Positions 49,124-58,627 are shown, numbered from the stretch's first letter. The stretch is DNA of 64,000 nucleotides from Thermus albus (GCF_022760855.1 NZ_JAKTNR010000006.1:62001-126000), one strand, 5' to 3'. The notes: generated by a model not told the origin, from the letters alone. Numbers and translations: made by a program.

Positions 49124-51763
49124 ATGAAGGAACGGCGCGGCTACGAGGAATCTTTGGAACGGGAGCTTTTCCGGGAGGAGTTTCCCTTTGGTCCGGTGAC
49201 CCGACGGGGGTTCCTGGCCTTGGGGCTTTTGTCCCTAGCAGCCTGCACTCCGGTGGTGCGCCGCCAGGGGGTACCCTATGTGCGGCAGCCGGAATGGGTG
49301 GTGGAAGGAGGGGAGGCGGAGTTCGTCACCGCTTATCCCCATGCCGGTTTCGCCGAGCCGGTGCGGGTTAAGGTCTACCAGGAAAGGCCCCTCTTCCTGG
49401 CTCCCTTGGAAAGGGCCATGAGCCCCTACCCCCTGGCGGGCCTCTACGGCCTTTACGACCCAGCCCGCAAAGGCAAGGCCCCGGCCTGGGAAGGGTTTTA
49501 CACCGCTTGGCGGCAGGCCTTGGGGGAAGGGGAAACCCTCTTGGTCCTGCCCCGCATCACCTCTCCCAGGCTCGAGGGTCTATTGGAAAGGGCCCAGGCC
49601 CGTTTTCCCAACCTCCGGGTAGCCCGGTTTGAGGCTTGGAGCCTGGAGAACATCTATAAAGGTGCGGAGCTAGCCTTTGGGCGCCGGGCCTGGCCGGTTT
49701 ACGCTCTGGAGAAGGCGGAGGTGGTCCTCCTTGTAGATGTGGACCTCCACGAACACCCTGCGGGCTACCTCTGGTGGGAGGCCCTAAGCCAAAGGCGTGT
49801 GCCCCCCATGAACCGCATCTATGCGGTGGAAAGCGGGGCCAGCCTTTTGGGTAGCATGGCCGACCACCGCCTGGCCCTAAAGCCTAGCCAGGTGGAGGCC
49901 TTCCTCCTGGCCCTGGCCCAGGCCCTGGGGGTGGTGCCGGGGAGCCCGGCCTCGGAGTATGGGGGGTTCCTTCCCGTATTGGCGGAGGACCTGAGGCGGG
50001 GTGGGGTGGTTCTTCCTGGCCCCCAGCTTTCCCCCGGGGCCCAGGCCTTGGCCATGGCCATCAACCAGGCCCTCAAGGCTCCGGTGCGCTACGTGGAGCC
50101 CCCAGAGCGGGAGGTGGCCACGCCCAAGGCCTTCGCGGAAGCGGAGAGGGCGCCAAGGCTGGTGTGGGCGGCGGAGGGCCCTTTGCCTAGCCTTTCCGAC
50201 AAGGCTTTTTCCGCAGCGCTTTCCCTTTACCCCACCAAGGCGGCGGTCTGGAGCCTGCCCTTGGCCCACCCCCTCGAGGCCTCCGGCCAGTACCGGGATG
50301 CCGAGGGCCGGCTCTGGCCTGCCCAGGCCCTCATCCAGCCCCTTTGGGGCGGGAAGGCCCTGGAGGAGGTGCTGGCGGGGCTCTTGGGGGAGGAGGTGCC
50401 CGCCCTTAGCCCCGAGGAGAAGCGGGCCCTGGTGGAAGGAAGGCCCCTGGCCGAGGCCCAGGCGCTTTCCGTGGAGGTATCCCCAGGCCTGGAGGGCCGC
50501 CTCCCTCCTCTGCGGCAGGAGGCTCCTTTGGAGATTGTCCTGCGCCCGGATGCCAGCCTCTACGACGGGCGCTACCGGGAAAACCCTTACCTGGAGGAGC
50601 TTCCCCGGCCCCTAAGCCGCCTGGTGTGGGATGGGGCCCTGCTCCTGGGGGAGGAGGATACCGAGGCCCTGGGTCTTTTGGGGGATATCCGGGCCCGGGA
50701 GCGGCGGGCCGATCCCAAGCGGCCCCTCATGCGAGTGAAGGCGGGGGAGAGGGAGGCCCTTCTGCCCTTGTGGCCCTTGCCGGGTCTACCCAAGGGGAGC
50801 GGGGTGGCACCCCTCTCCCACTTCTTCCATCCGGAAGGGGTGGTCTGGCCGCTGGAACTCTCCTCCACAGGCCGGTATTACCCCTTGGTCTCCACCCAGT
50901 ACCACGGGTACCTGGGGGAGGTGGAGGCGGTCAAGGTTCTGGAGGAGAAGGAAGCCTTGGAGGGGGAACCCCATAAGGAAAAGCGGATTTCCTTCTATCC
51001 TCCCTGGCCTCAAGGGGAGCACGCCTGGGCCATGACCGTGGACCTAAGCCGCTGCCTGGGATGCGGCCTATGCACCCTGGCCTGCCAGGTGGAGAACAAC
51101 ATCCCCGTGGTGGGCAAGGAAGAGGTGCAAAAGGGACGGGAGATGCACTGGATCCGCGTTGACCGCTACTTCGCCGAGGAAGGGGTGGTGCACCAGCCGG
51201 TTATGTGCCAGCATTGCGAGAAGGCCCCTTGCGAGGCGGTCTGTCCTGTGGCGGCCACGGAGCATTCCAGCGAGGGCCTGAACCTCATGGTCTACAACCG
51301 CTGTGTGGGCACCAAGTACTGCTCCGCCAACTGCCCTTACAAGGCCCGGCGCTTCAACTTCTTCCCCTATGGGGAGGCCTTTGTGGGGAAAGGCGATCCG
51401 CATAGGGCCAAGGAGAGCCCCTTGGCCCTCCTCATGAACCCGGAGGTGACCATAAGGAGCCGGGGGGTGATGGAGAAGTGCACCTACTGCGTGCAACGCA
51501 TTGAGAACACCCGGGCCAAGGCGGCCCAGGAAGGAAGAAAAATCCGCACCGGGGAGATCAAGACCGCCTGCCAGGAGGTCTGCCCAGGGAAGGCCATCCA
51601 CTTCGGGGATCTTCTGGACCCGGAGGACCCCATTCAGGCCCACCGCAAGGAGGGGCGGCACTACGCCCTTTTGGAGGAGGCCAACACCTGGCCCCGCACC
51701 ACCTACCTGGCCCACTTGAAAAACCCTAATCCCAAGCTGAAGGAGGGGGAGCATGGCGCATAA
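49124..51763 (+). CDS. actB: Alternative Complex III subunit B, molybdopterin-like/iron-sulfur protein
   Basis: 879 residues. The Tat-type signal RRGFLALGLLSLAAC ends in a lipobox, so it is a probable lipoprotein. Residues ~50-600 form a degenerate molybdopterin-oxidoreductase-like domain without clear cofactor motifs. Residues ~640-830 form a ferredoxin module with four Cys groups (CLGCGLCTLACQ, CQHCEKAPCEAVCP, CVGTKYCSANCP, CTYCV...CQEVCP), giving three 4Fe-4S and one 3Fe-4S cluster as in ActB. Overlaps actC by 11 bases. Shorter than many ActB proteins, consistent with a trimmed first domain. Confidence 0.92.
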   Translation: MKERRGYEESLERELFREEFPFGPVTRRGFLALGLLSLAACTPVVRRQGVPYVRQPEWVVEGGEAEFVTAYPHAGFAEPVRVKVYQERPLFLAPLERAMSPYPLAGLYGLYDPARKGKAPAWEGFYTAWRQALGEGETLLVLPRITSPRLEGLLERAQARFPNLRVARFEAWSLENIYKGAELAFGRRAWPVYALEKAEVVLLVDVDLHEHPAGYLWWEALSQRRVPPMNRIYAVESGASLLGSMADHRLALKPSQVEAFLLALAQALGVVPGSPASEYGGFLPVLAEDLRRGGVVLPGPQLSPGAQALAMAINQALKAPVRYVEPPEREVATPKAFAEAERAPRLVWAAEGPLPSLSDKAFSAALSLYPTKAAVWSLPLAHPLEASGQYRDAEGRLWPAQALIQPLWGGKALEEVLAGLLGEEVPALSPEEKRALVEGRPLAEAQALSVEVSPGLEGRLPPLRQEAPLEIVLRPDASLYDGRYRENPYLEELPRPLSRLVWDGALLLGEEDTEALGLLGDIRARERRADPKRPLMRVKAGEREALLPLWPLPGLPKGSGVAPLSHFFHPEGVVWPLELSSTGRYYPLVSTQYHGYLGEVEAVKVLEEKEALEGEPHKEKRISFYPPWPQGEHAWAMTVDLSRCLGCGLCTLACQVENNIPVVGKEEVQKGREMHWIRVDRYFAEEGVVHQPVMCQHCEKAPCEAVCPVAATEHSSEGLNLMVYNRCVGTKYCSANCPYKARRFNFFPYGEAFVGKGDPHRAKESPLALLMNPEVTIRSRGVMEKCTYCVQRIENTRAKAAQEGRKIRTGEIKTACQEVCPGKAIHFGDLLDPEDPIQAHRKEGRHYALLEEANTWPRTTYLAHLKNPNPKLKEGEHGA

Positions 51764-53105
51764 GGAACCCCATCCCGACCGCGACCTGATCCAAGGGGAG
51801 TGGACGGAAAAGACCTTGGTGGAAAAGCTTTTGGAGCCTGTGGAGAAACCGGCCCCTAGTCCCTGGAAGGTGGTGGTGGCCGTGGGGGCTGCCCTTACCT
51901 TGGTCTGGCTCTATTCCCTTTTCGTTACCTTCGTGAAGGGCTTGGGCACCTGGGGCATCAACCAGCCCGTGGCCTGGGGGTTTGACATCGTGCACTTCGT
52001 CTGGTGGATCGGTATCGGCCATGCCGGTACCCTGATCAGCGCCATCTTGGTCCTCATGCGCCAGAACTGGCGGGATTCCCTAAACCGGGTCACCGAGGCC
52101 ATGACCCTCTTTGCCGTGTTGGCCGCGGCCACCTTCCCCCTCATCCACATGGGCCGGCCCCAGCTTTTCTACTGGGTGATGCCCTACCCCACCCACATGG
52201 CCCTCTGGCCCCAGTACAAAAGCCCCCTTTCCTGGGATGTGCTGGCCATCATGACCTACCTGACCATCTCCACCCTCTTCCTCTACCTGGGGCTGATTCC
52301 GGATCTGGCCCTCTTGAGGGAAAGGAGCAAGGGCTTTCGGCGGAAACTATACGGCTGGCTCTCCTTGGGTTGGACGGGGAATGCCGTGCACTGGCAACGC
52401 TATAGGGCGGTGTACGTGCTCCTGGCGGGCCTGGCCACCCCGGTGGTGATCTCCGTGCACTCCGTGGTCAGCATGGACTTCGCCTATGGCCTGGTTCCGG
52501 GCTGGCACCTCACGGTCTTTCCCCCCTTCTTCGCCTCCGGGGCCATTTACTCCGGCTTTGCCATGGCCCTCACCCTGATCATCCCCCTTAGGAGGTGGTA
52601 CCGGCTGGAGGGGGTGATCACCGAGCGCCACCTGGACTGGATGGCCAAGGTGACCTTGGCCAGCGGCCTGGGGGTGGCCTATATCTACCTCTTGGAGATC
52701 TTCATCGCCTGGTATGCGGGAGAGCCCGCAGAGTGGGCCCAGCAGATCTGGCGCATGACCGGGCCTTACGCCCCTTACTACTGGGCCATGATGCTCATCA
52801 ACGTGGTCCTTCTTCAGACCCTCTGGTTTCCCCGGTTCCGCAGGAACCTTACCTGGCTCTTCATCTTTTCCATCCTGGCCAACGTGGGCATGTGGCTGGA
52901 GCGCTTCGTGATCGTGGTCATCAGCCTGTCCCACGACTTCGTGCCCGGAAACTTCCACCTCTACCATCCCACCTGGGTGGACTGGGCCCTGTTCTTGGGG
53001 ACCATTGGCTTCTTCCTCTTTGGCCTAGCCCTTTTCATCCGCCTCTTCCCCCCCATCGCCGTGGCGGAGATGGTCCACCTTTTCCACCGCTTGCGAAAGC
53101 ACTAG
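51753..53105 (+). CDS. actC: Alternative Complex III subunit C, NrfD-like quinol-binding membrane protein
   Basis: 450 residues with about ten membrane helices. NrfD/PsrC pattern: FDIVHFVWWIGIGHAGTLISA, the WRDSLNRVTEAMTLFAV and IHMGRPQLFYW segments, and VGLVPGWHLTVFPPFFASGA (here YGLVPGWHLTVFPPFF), which in ACIII structures form the quinol site. It passes electrons to ActB. Codon use is typical Thermus. Confidence 0.93.
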   Translation: MAHKEPHPDRDLIQGEWTEKTLVEKLLEPVEKPAPSPWKVVVAVGAALTLVWLYSLFVTFVKGLGTWGINQPVAWGFDIVHFVWWIGIGHAGTLISAILVLMRQNWRDSLNRVTEAMTLFAVLAAATFPLIHMGRPQLFYWVMPYPTHMALWPQYKSPLSWDVLAIMTYLTISTLFLYLGLIPDLALLRERSKGFRRKLYGWLSLGWTGNAVHWQRYRAVYVLLAGLATPVVISVHSVVSMDFAYGLVPGWHLTVFPPFFASGAIYSGFAMALTLIIPLRRWYRLEGVITERHLDWMAKVTLASGLGVAYIYLLEIFIAWYAGEPAEWAQQIWRMTGPYAPYYWAMMLINVVLLQTLWFPRFRRNLTWLFIFSILANVGMWLERFVIVVISLSHDFVPGNFHLYHPTWVDWALFLGTIGFFLFGLALFIRLFPPIAVAEMVHLFHRLRKH

Positions 53106-53114
53106 GAGGGAGGC

Positions 53115-53633
53115 ATGCTCTACGGACTCATGGCCTACTTTGACTCGCCGGAAAAGCTTTTGGATGCCCTCAAAACCCTGAAAGCCCAAGGCTACCGGCG
53201 CCTCGAGGCCCTCACCCCGAACCCGGTGGAGGGGGTGGAGGAAGTCCTTGGCGGGGATGGCCGCATCCCCTGGATCGCCTTTGCCCTCGGGGTTCTGGGG
53301 GTGGGGTTGGGGCTTTTCTTACAGATCTACACCACCCTGGACTACCCCCACAACGCCGGGGGCAAGACCCTTTTGGGCTGGCCCGCCTTCATCCCCGTGA
53401 CCTTTGAGCTCACCATCCTCACCATCACCGTGGGGATCTTCCTCTTCCTCCTCTACATCAACGGCCTTCCCTTGGCCAGCCACCCCGCGGTGCAGGCCCG
53501 GGAGTACGTGCGAGTCCTTTTGGACGAGTACGGGGTTTTCGTCTACGCCTCGGATCCCCGGTTTGACCTGGAGGGCACCAGGGGGCTTCTGGCCCGCCTG
53601 GGGGCGGAGGTGGAGGAGGTGCGGCGTGACTAG
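53115..53633 (+). CDS. actD: Alternative Complex III subunit D (DUF3341)
   Basis: 172 residues with two membrane helices (~55-75 and ~95-118). The DUF3341 head GLMAYFDSPEKLLDALKTLKAQGYRRLEALTP and the loop GGKTLLGWPAFIPVTFELTIL are conserved in ActD. It ends with DPRFDLEGTRGLLARLGAEVEEV. It packs against ActC and ActB and has no cofactor. Confidence 0.9.
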   Translation: MLYGLMAYFDSPEKLLDALKTLKAQGYRRLEALTPNPVEGVEEVLGGDGRIPWIAFALGVLGVGLGLFLQIYTTLDYPHNAGGKTLLGWPAFIPVTFELTILTITVGIFLFLLYINGLPLASHPAVQAREYVRVLLDEYGVFVYASDPRFDLEGTRGLLARLGAEVEEVRRD

Positions 53634-54141
53634 GCTCTTTTTCCTTCTCCTGCCCCTTCTTTCCGCCTGCGGCTGGATGTGGGACCAGCCCAAGGTGCGG
53701 CCCTTCCGGGAAGCTCCCTTGCAGGTGCAGGTGGCCCCAGAGCGGGTGCGCTTTGGGGAAAACCTCAACCTGGAGGTGCGCACCGGGCTTAAGCCCGAGG
53801 GCGGCTTTGCCGACAACCCCTACACCTTCACCACGGAGGAGCTCATCCGGGGTAAGGCCCTTTACCGCACCTTCTGCGCCATCTGCCACGGGCTTAACGG
53901 GGAGGGGGACGGGCGGGTGGTTCCCTTGGGGATGCCCAAGCCCCGTTCCTTCCAGGACCCCGGGGTAAAGGCTATGCCCGAGGGGTACTTCTATTTTGCC
54001 GCCACCAACGGCTTTGGCCGGATGCTTTCCTACAAGAGCCGTATCCCGGAAAGGGAGCGCTGGCTCATCGCCCACTACATCAAGCAGTGCCTCTTGGAGG
54101 AGGCCTGTCCTTTGGAGGTGGTGAATGCAGAGGTCTATTGA
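53626..54141 (+). CDS. actE: Alternative Complex III subunit E, monoheme cytochrome c lipoprotein
   Basis: 171 residues from a GTG at 53626 that overlaps actD. Signal and lipobox LFFLLLPLLSAC are followed by a cytochrome c domain with one heme motif FCAICH and the distal Met in AMPEGYFYFAATNGFGRML. It is the likely exit point to soluble cytochrome c or an oxidase. Overlaps actF by 17 bases. Confidence 0.92.
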   Translation: MTRLFFLLLPLLSACGWMWDQPKVRPFREAPLQVQVAPERVRFGENLNLEVRTGLKPEGGFADNPYTFTTEELIRGKALYRTFCAICHGLNGEGDGRVVPLGMPKPRSFQDPGVKAMPEGYFYFAATNGFGRMLSYKSRIPERERWLIAHYIKQCLLEEACPLEVVNAEVY

Positions 54142-55129
54142 GCTGAACCGCTCGGCCCCCTTCTTTTTGGGCATTTTCCTCTACGCCCTGGCCTTTCTCT
54201 TTGGGGCTCCGGCAGCCTACTTCCCCTTTGCCTTTTTCCTGCTGCTCTCCCTGGGAGCCCTTTTGGTCCTTTTGTTGCACAACGCCCTCACCAGCCGGTG
54301 GGGGGTTCCCTTGGAGCCTTACCTCTACCCCCTGGCCCGGCTCCTTCCCCTCATGGGGCTTTTGGGGCTCCCCTTCTTCTTTTTCCTGCCGGAGCTTTTC
54401 CCCTGGGCCCGGCCTGGGGCCAACTTGGATCCCATCCTGGCCCACCGTTCGGGGTATCTGAATGCCCCCTTCATGCTGTTGCGCTATGTCGTCTTCTTCG
54501 CCCTCTTCGCTTGGGTTTTGCTGAAGCTAAAGCCAGGGGAGCACCGCTCCGAGGTGGGGGCCTGGGGGCTGCCCCTGGTATTCGCCGCCGCCACCTTCCT
54601 TTCCTACGACCTCTTCATGGCCCTCGAGGCCCACTTCTACTCCGCCTCCTTTGGGGTCATCCTCCTGCTTTCCGCTGCGGTCTTAGCCCTGGCGGTGGCC
54701 GTGGCCCTGGCCGCCAGCAAAGGCACCCCGGCCCTCATGGGCCAGGCCCAAAACCACACCAACCTCCTCCTGGCCCTTTCCATCATCTGGATCTATGTGG
54801 AGGCCACCACCCTGATTATCGTCTGGGGGGCGGACCTACCCCACGAGGTGGAGTTCTACCTGAAGCGGCTGGAAGGATCCTGGGGGACCGTGGCTGCCTT
54901 GTGGGCGGTGGGGGGTTTCTTTCTCCCCTTCCTCTACCTCCTCACCAACCTCCCCAAACGGGAGGCCCGGTTCCTCCTGCCTGTCGCTCTCTGGATTCCC
55001 ATCTTCCGCCTCTTGCACCTGGCTTGGTACGTGCTTCCCGCTTTAGGGCGGGGGGTAGGGATAGGGGATGTCCTGGGCTTTTTGGGGCTAGGCCTTTTCT
55101 TCTTCCAACGGCTCAAGAGCCCCTCCTGA
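54125..55129 (+). CDS. actF: Alternative Complex III subunit F, membrane protein
   Basis: 334 residues with about ten membrane helices and no cofactor motif. ActF is the second large membrane subunit, related in fold to ActC. Blocks such as NAPFMLLRYVVFFALFAWV, LSYDLFMALEAHFYSA, NHTNLLLALSIIWIYVEA and FPIFRLLHLAWYVLPAL-like IPIFRLLHLAWYVLPAL are conserved in the family. It is the last gene of the operon before a 120-base gap. Confidence 0.9.
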   Translation: MQRSIELNRSAPFFLGIFLYALAFLFGAPAAYFPFAFFLLLSLGALLVLLLHNALTSRWGVPLEPYLYPLARLLPLMGLLGLPFFFFLPELFPWARPGANLDPILAHRSGYLNAPFMLLRYVVFFALFAWVLLKLKPGEHRSEVGAWGLPLVFAAATFLSYDLFMALEAHFYSASFGVILLLSAAVLALAVAVALAASKGTPALMGQAQNHTNLLLALSIIWIYVEATTLIIVWGADLPHEVEFYLKRLEGSWGTVAALWAVGGFFLPFLYLLTNLPKREARFLLPVALWIPIFRLLHLAWYVLPALGRGVGIGDVLGFLGLGLFFFQRLKSPS

Positions 55130-55161
55130 GGGCTCCTGTTAGAAGGGTTCCCGCCTTGGTG

Positions 55162-55182
55162 GGTGGGGCATTTGCACCTACC
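55162..55182 (+). promoter_or_regulatory. Motif GGTGGGGCATTTGCACCTACC upstream of the sqr-like gene
   Basis: It resembles the 48307-48329 motif before the ACIII operon with one gap, and carries GCA-TT-TGC as a small inverted repeat. Candidate shared operator. Confidence 0.5.
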
Positions 55183-55249
55183 TTCACAAAGGGGATAGGG
55201 GCATCTTAGGTTTTAGGGGTACGTGGTAAGGGTACCCAGGAGGTGGAAG

Positions 55250-56386
55250 ATGGCAGCGAAGGTTCTGGTTCTAGGAGGCGGTTCGGGTGGCCTGGTGGCG
55301 GCCAACAAGGTGAAGAAGCTTTTGGGGAGGGAGGTGGAGGTCACCCTGGTGGATAGGAGCGCCTACCACGAGTTCATGCCCGCCTACCCCTGGGTGGCCT
55401 TTGGCATGCGGGAGCCCGAGCAGGTGCGTAGGCCCTTGGCCAACCTGGAGAAGAGGGGCATCACCTACCTGCAGGCCACGGTGGAGGCCCTGGACCCCGC
55501 CAATAACCGGGTTAAGACCAGCGCCGGGGAGCTTTCCTATGACTACCTCATCGTTTCCCTGGGGGCCGAGGCCCTGCCCTCTCCCGCCCCGGATGGCCAC
55601 GCCCCTTGGAGCCTCGAGGGGGCCTTGAAGCTCCGGGAAGCCCTCAGGAACTTCAAGGGTGGCAAGGTGGTGGTGGGGGTTTCCTCGCCCTACTACCCCT
55701 GTCCCCCAGCGCCCTATGAGGTGGCGGGCCAGGTGGAGTTTGCCCTGAAGGTAAAGGGTCTTCGTCAGAAGAGCACGGTGGAGGTGTTCCACCTGAATCC
55801 TCTTCCGCTGGCGGGTATGGGTCCGGTGATCTCCGGAAAGGTCCTGGAGATCCTCCGCTCTAAAGGCATCGCCTTCCACGGGGAGTTTGAGCCGGTGGCC
55901 TTTGAGGGAGGAAAGGTGAAGGCCAAGGACGGGCGGGAGCTGGCCTACGACCTCCTCATCCTCACGCCGCCCTTTGCCCCCAACCGGGTGGTGCGGGAAT
56001 CCCCTTTGGCGGGAGCGGACGGCTTCCCCGAGGTGGACAAGATGACCTTCCGCTCCACCAGGTTCCCCAACGTCTTCGTCATTGGGGACACGGTAAACCC
56101 CTCCCTTATGCTTCCTCCCGCCGGGGTAGTGGCCCACTTCCAAGGGGAGTACGTGGCCGGGGTCATCGCCTCCGACCTCAAGGGGGCCTACATTGGCGAG
56201 CCCTTTAACCCCGTGGCCATGTGCATCATGGACTTCGGGGACAACGCCCTCTTGCCCCAGTGCTCCTTTGAAAAGTTCCTGGCGGGCACCGGCATGCCCT
56301 CTTGTGGCGTGATGGCCGTGGGTAAGTGGGTGCGGGTCACCAAGATGCTCTTTGAGGGCTTCTGGTTCGCCACCTTGATCGAGTAG
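55250..56386 (+). CDS. sqr: Sulfide:quinone-oxidoreductase-like flavoprotein
   Basis: 378 residues, two FAD/NAD Rossmann folds (VLVLGGGSGGLVAANKVKK at the N-terminus). Cysteines that could act in sulfide oxidation are in SSPYYPCPPAPYEVAG (about residue 148) and near the C-terminus in MCIMDFGDNALLPQCSF and GMPSCGVMAVGKW. VFVIGDTVNP binds FAD. The CPPAPYE motif and the pairing with a DUF1641 gene match the SQR group of archaea and thermophiles. It would feed electrons from sulfide into quinone for ACIII. An NADH dehydrogenase-like use is possible. The ATG follows AGGAGGTGG. Confidence 0.82.
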   Translation: MAAKVLVLGGGSGGLVAANKVKKLLGREVEVTLVDRSAYHEFMPAYPWVAFGMREPEQVRRPLANLEKRGITYLQATVEALDPANNRVKTSAGELSYDYLIVSLGAEALPSPAPDGHAPWSLEGALKLREALRNFKGGKVVVGVSSPYYPCPPAPYEVAGQVEFALKVKGLRQKSTVEVFHLNPLPLAGMGPVISGKVLEILRSKGIAFHGEFEPVAFEGGKVKAKDGRELAYDLLILTPPFAPNRVVRESPLAGADGFPEVDKMTFRSTRFPNVFVIGDTVNPSLMLPPAGVVAHFQGEYVAGVIASDLKGAYIGEPFNPVAMCIMDFGDNALLPQCSFEKFLAGTGMPSCGVMAVGKWVRVTKMLFEGFWFATLIE

Positions 56387-56394
56387 GAGGGACC

Positions 56395-57006
56395 ATGGAA
56401 AAGATGCTTACGGTGGAAGAAAGGCTAGCCCATATAGAGGAGGTCTTGGAAAAAAGCGGGCTCGGCCTCCTGGCCCAGGTGGGTACCGGGGAAACCCTGG
56501 CGGAGAACCTGGGTCTTCTCATGGAGCCCAAAAACCTCCAGATGGTCTCCCTCTTGGCCCGCTTTCTGGACCAAGCGGAGGCTTTGGAGAAACTGGCGGA
56601 CACCCTGGAGAAGTTGGAAGAATCGGGAGCCTTAGCCTTCCTGGGGCACCTTACGGAAAACTTCGGTGAGGGCTTGGGCATGCTCATGGAACCCCAGCTT
56701 CTCCGTCTAGCTTCCCATGGGGCCAACGTCTTGGACATTCTTTCCCGCATAGAGCCCGCCGCCATCGGCATGATGGCCTCAGCCTTGCAGCGGGGCCTGG
56801 GGGAGACCTTCACCCCCGAGGTCCTGCGGGACCCGCCCCGGGTGGGCCTGGCGGGGATTCTGAAGCAGCTTTCCGACCCCGAGGTGCAGAAGGCCTTGGG
56901 CGTGCTCTTCCTCCTCCTTAAGGCCCTGGGCAAAGCCTTCGGTCACCTGAACCAGGACATGAAGGCCATGGAGGCCCTCATGGCCAAGATGATGCCCAAG
57001 AAGTAG
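56395..57006 (+). CDS. DUF1641 protein, SQR partner
   Basis: 203 residues, helical, with repeated Leu/Ala/Glu heptads. The DUF1641 signature is PPRVGLAGILKQLSDPEVQKALGVLFLLLKALG. Such proteins are encoded next to sulfide:quinone oxidoreductases, where they may help membrane attachment or assembly. It is eight bases after the sqr stop, with GGAGGGACC before its ATG. Confidence 0.85.
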   Translation: MEKMLTVEERLAHIEEVLEKSGLGLLAQVGTGETLAENLGLLMEPKNLQMVSLLARFLDQAEALEKLADTLEKLEESGALAFLGHLTENFGEGLGMLMEPQLLRLASHGANVLDILSRIEPAAIGMMASALQRGLGETFTPEVLRDPPRVGLAGILKQLSDPEVQKALGVLFLLLKALGKAFGHLNQDMKAMEALMAKMMPKK

Positions 57007-57010
57007 GGGT

Positions 57011-58618
57011 TTACGCCAGGGTTACCCGGTCCCGGCCCGTTTCCTTGGCCCTTAGAAGGGCGTAGTCGGCCTTGAGGATCCACTCCTCCACCTGGGCCTC
57101 GTTCTCGGGAACCTCCCCACCCGCAATGCCGGCGGAGAGGGTGAGGGGGTAGGGGATGGGGTCCACCTTTTGGCTGCGGAAGCGGTAGCGGATCCGCTCC
57201 ACCGCCTCCTTGGCGGCTTCCCGGCCCGCGCCGTAGAGGAAAAGGAGAAACTCCTCCCCCCCATAGCGCACGGCCAGATCCTCCTGGCGCACGCTGGCCT
57301 TGAGGATGCGGCCCAATAGCCTTAGAACCTCATCCCCCACGGGATGGCCGTAGGTGTCGTTCACCCTTTTGAAATGGTCTATGTCCAGCATGACCACGCT
57401 TAGGGGAGCCTGGTAGCGCCGGGCCAGGGCCAGGAGTTTGGGCAGTTCCACCTCCAGGCCCCGCCGGTTCAGGAGGCCGGTGAGGGGATCGGTGAGGGCT
57501 AAGGTGCCCCACTCCACCTGGCGTAGCACCTGCCTTATCCGCTCCCCCAAGAGGGAGAGGAAGCCTGGGGGGATGGGCTCTTCCAAGGGGCCCTGCAGGT
57601 AGAGGTAGGCGGCATCCCCGCTTAAAGGAATGGTGAGGGCATGGGGGGTGCGTTCCCCCACCAGGCCCCGCCTGCCTCGCACCTCCAGGCCCACGGCCGT
57701 GGGGAGGAGGTGGCGGGTGGCCTCGAGGGCCCCCCTAAGAAGAGCCTCTGGGCTCAAGGTCTGGGTCACGCTGGGGGAAAGGCGGGCTAAGGCCTCCAGA
57801 AACCGGGTCCAACGCAATCCCTTCTCCTCCGTACGGCGCCATTCCAGATGGTTGGCGTAAAGGAGGCCCAACCCTCCCACCAGACCGCCGTAAAGGGCCA
57901 GGACCCGCGCTTCCCAAGGGGACGGGTCGTTTAACAAGGAAGCGGGCATCAGGAAGAGCCCCCCAAGGGCCAGGGCCTGCCCCAGGAAGGAGGCCTTCCC
58001 CGCTCGCTCCTCCAGCACCCCCAGGGCCAGGAGGAGGTAGCCCAAGGTCCAGAGCAGGTGTACGGGATGGCCCGTGGGGTATCCCCCGGTGGCTTCCAGG
58101 TAACCGTAGGCGGTGTCCGCCACCAAAAAGAGGAGGAAACCCGCCCCCCAAAGGGCCCGTCCTCCGATGCCCTCTTGGAAAATAGGTTCCAACCGCGGCA
58201 GGAGGAGGAGAAGGAGGAGGGCGTCCCAGACCATGTAGAGGCGGTCTATACTCAGTTCGGGCTGAAAGGCGGAGCCCATGCCTAAAAGCCCCAGGGGCAG
58301 GAGCCAAAGGCTCAGGCGGGGCGGTTTTCCCGGAAGCCAAAGGAGTCCCCAGGTCAGGGCGGCGTACCCTATAAGGTAGGGAAACTCCAGGTAGAGTCCT
58401 CGAGGCAGGCGGCTCAGGTCCTCAAGGGTCCAAGCCAGATCGCCCAGGCCCAAGAAGAAAAGCCCTAATCCAAAGGGTTTCTGCCGGTGCCCAAGGAGAA
58501 TACCCCCGCCTATCAGGGCCACCAGGGGGGTTAAAAAGCGCTCGCTCCAAGGAGCGGTGGGAGGGAATAGGCCGAGGAATAGGATAAGGGTCAGGGACCC
58601 AAGCCAATACGCAACCAC
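57011..58618 (-). CDS. Membrane diguanylate cyclase (GGDEF)
   Basis: 535 residues. Eight or more membrane helices make up residues 1-265, with no obvious periplasmic domain. A linker of about 100 residues may be a GAF-like sensor. The GGDEF domain at ~375-535 has TDPLTGLLNRRGLE, LDIDHFKRVNDTYGHPVGDEVL and an intact GGEEF active site near residue 450, so it can make cyclic di-GMP. A GTG start at 58618 lies six bases after TAAACT, whose TAA is the lysK stop codon. It could regulate pili or polysaccharide, but this is not shown. Confidence 0.9.
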   Translation of the reverse strand: MVAYWLGSLTLILFLGLFPPTAPWSERFLTPLVALIGGGILLGHRQKPFGLGLFFLGLGDLAWTLEDLSRLPRGLYLEFPYLIGYAALTWGLLWLPGKPPRLSLWLLPLGLLGMGSAFQPELSIDRLYMVWDALLLLLLLPRLEPIFQEGIGGRALWGAGFLLFLVADTAYGYLEATGGYPTGHPVHLLWTLGYLLLALGVLEERAGKASFLGQALALGGLFLMPASLLNDPSPWEARVLALYGGLVGGLGLLYANHLEWRRTEEKGLRWTRFLEALARLSPSVTQTLSPEALLRGALEATRHLLPTAVGLEVRGRRGLVGERTPHALTIPLSGDAAYLYLQGPLEEPIPPGFLSLLGERIRQVLRQVEWGTLALTDPLTGLLNRRGLEVELPKLLALARRYQAPLSVVMLDIDHFKRVNDTYGHPVGDEVLRLLGRILKASVRQEDLAVRYGGEEFLLFLYGAGREAAKEAVERIRYRFRSQKVDPIPYPLTLSAGIAGGEVPENEAQVEEWILKADYALLRAKETGRDRVTLA

Positions 58619-58627
58619 GCCCCAAGT

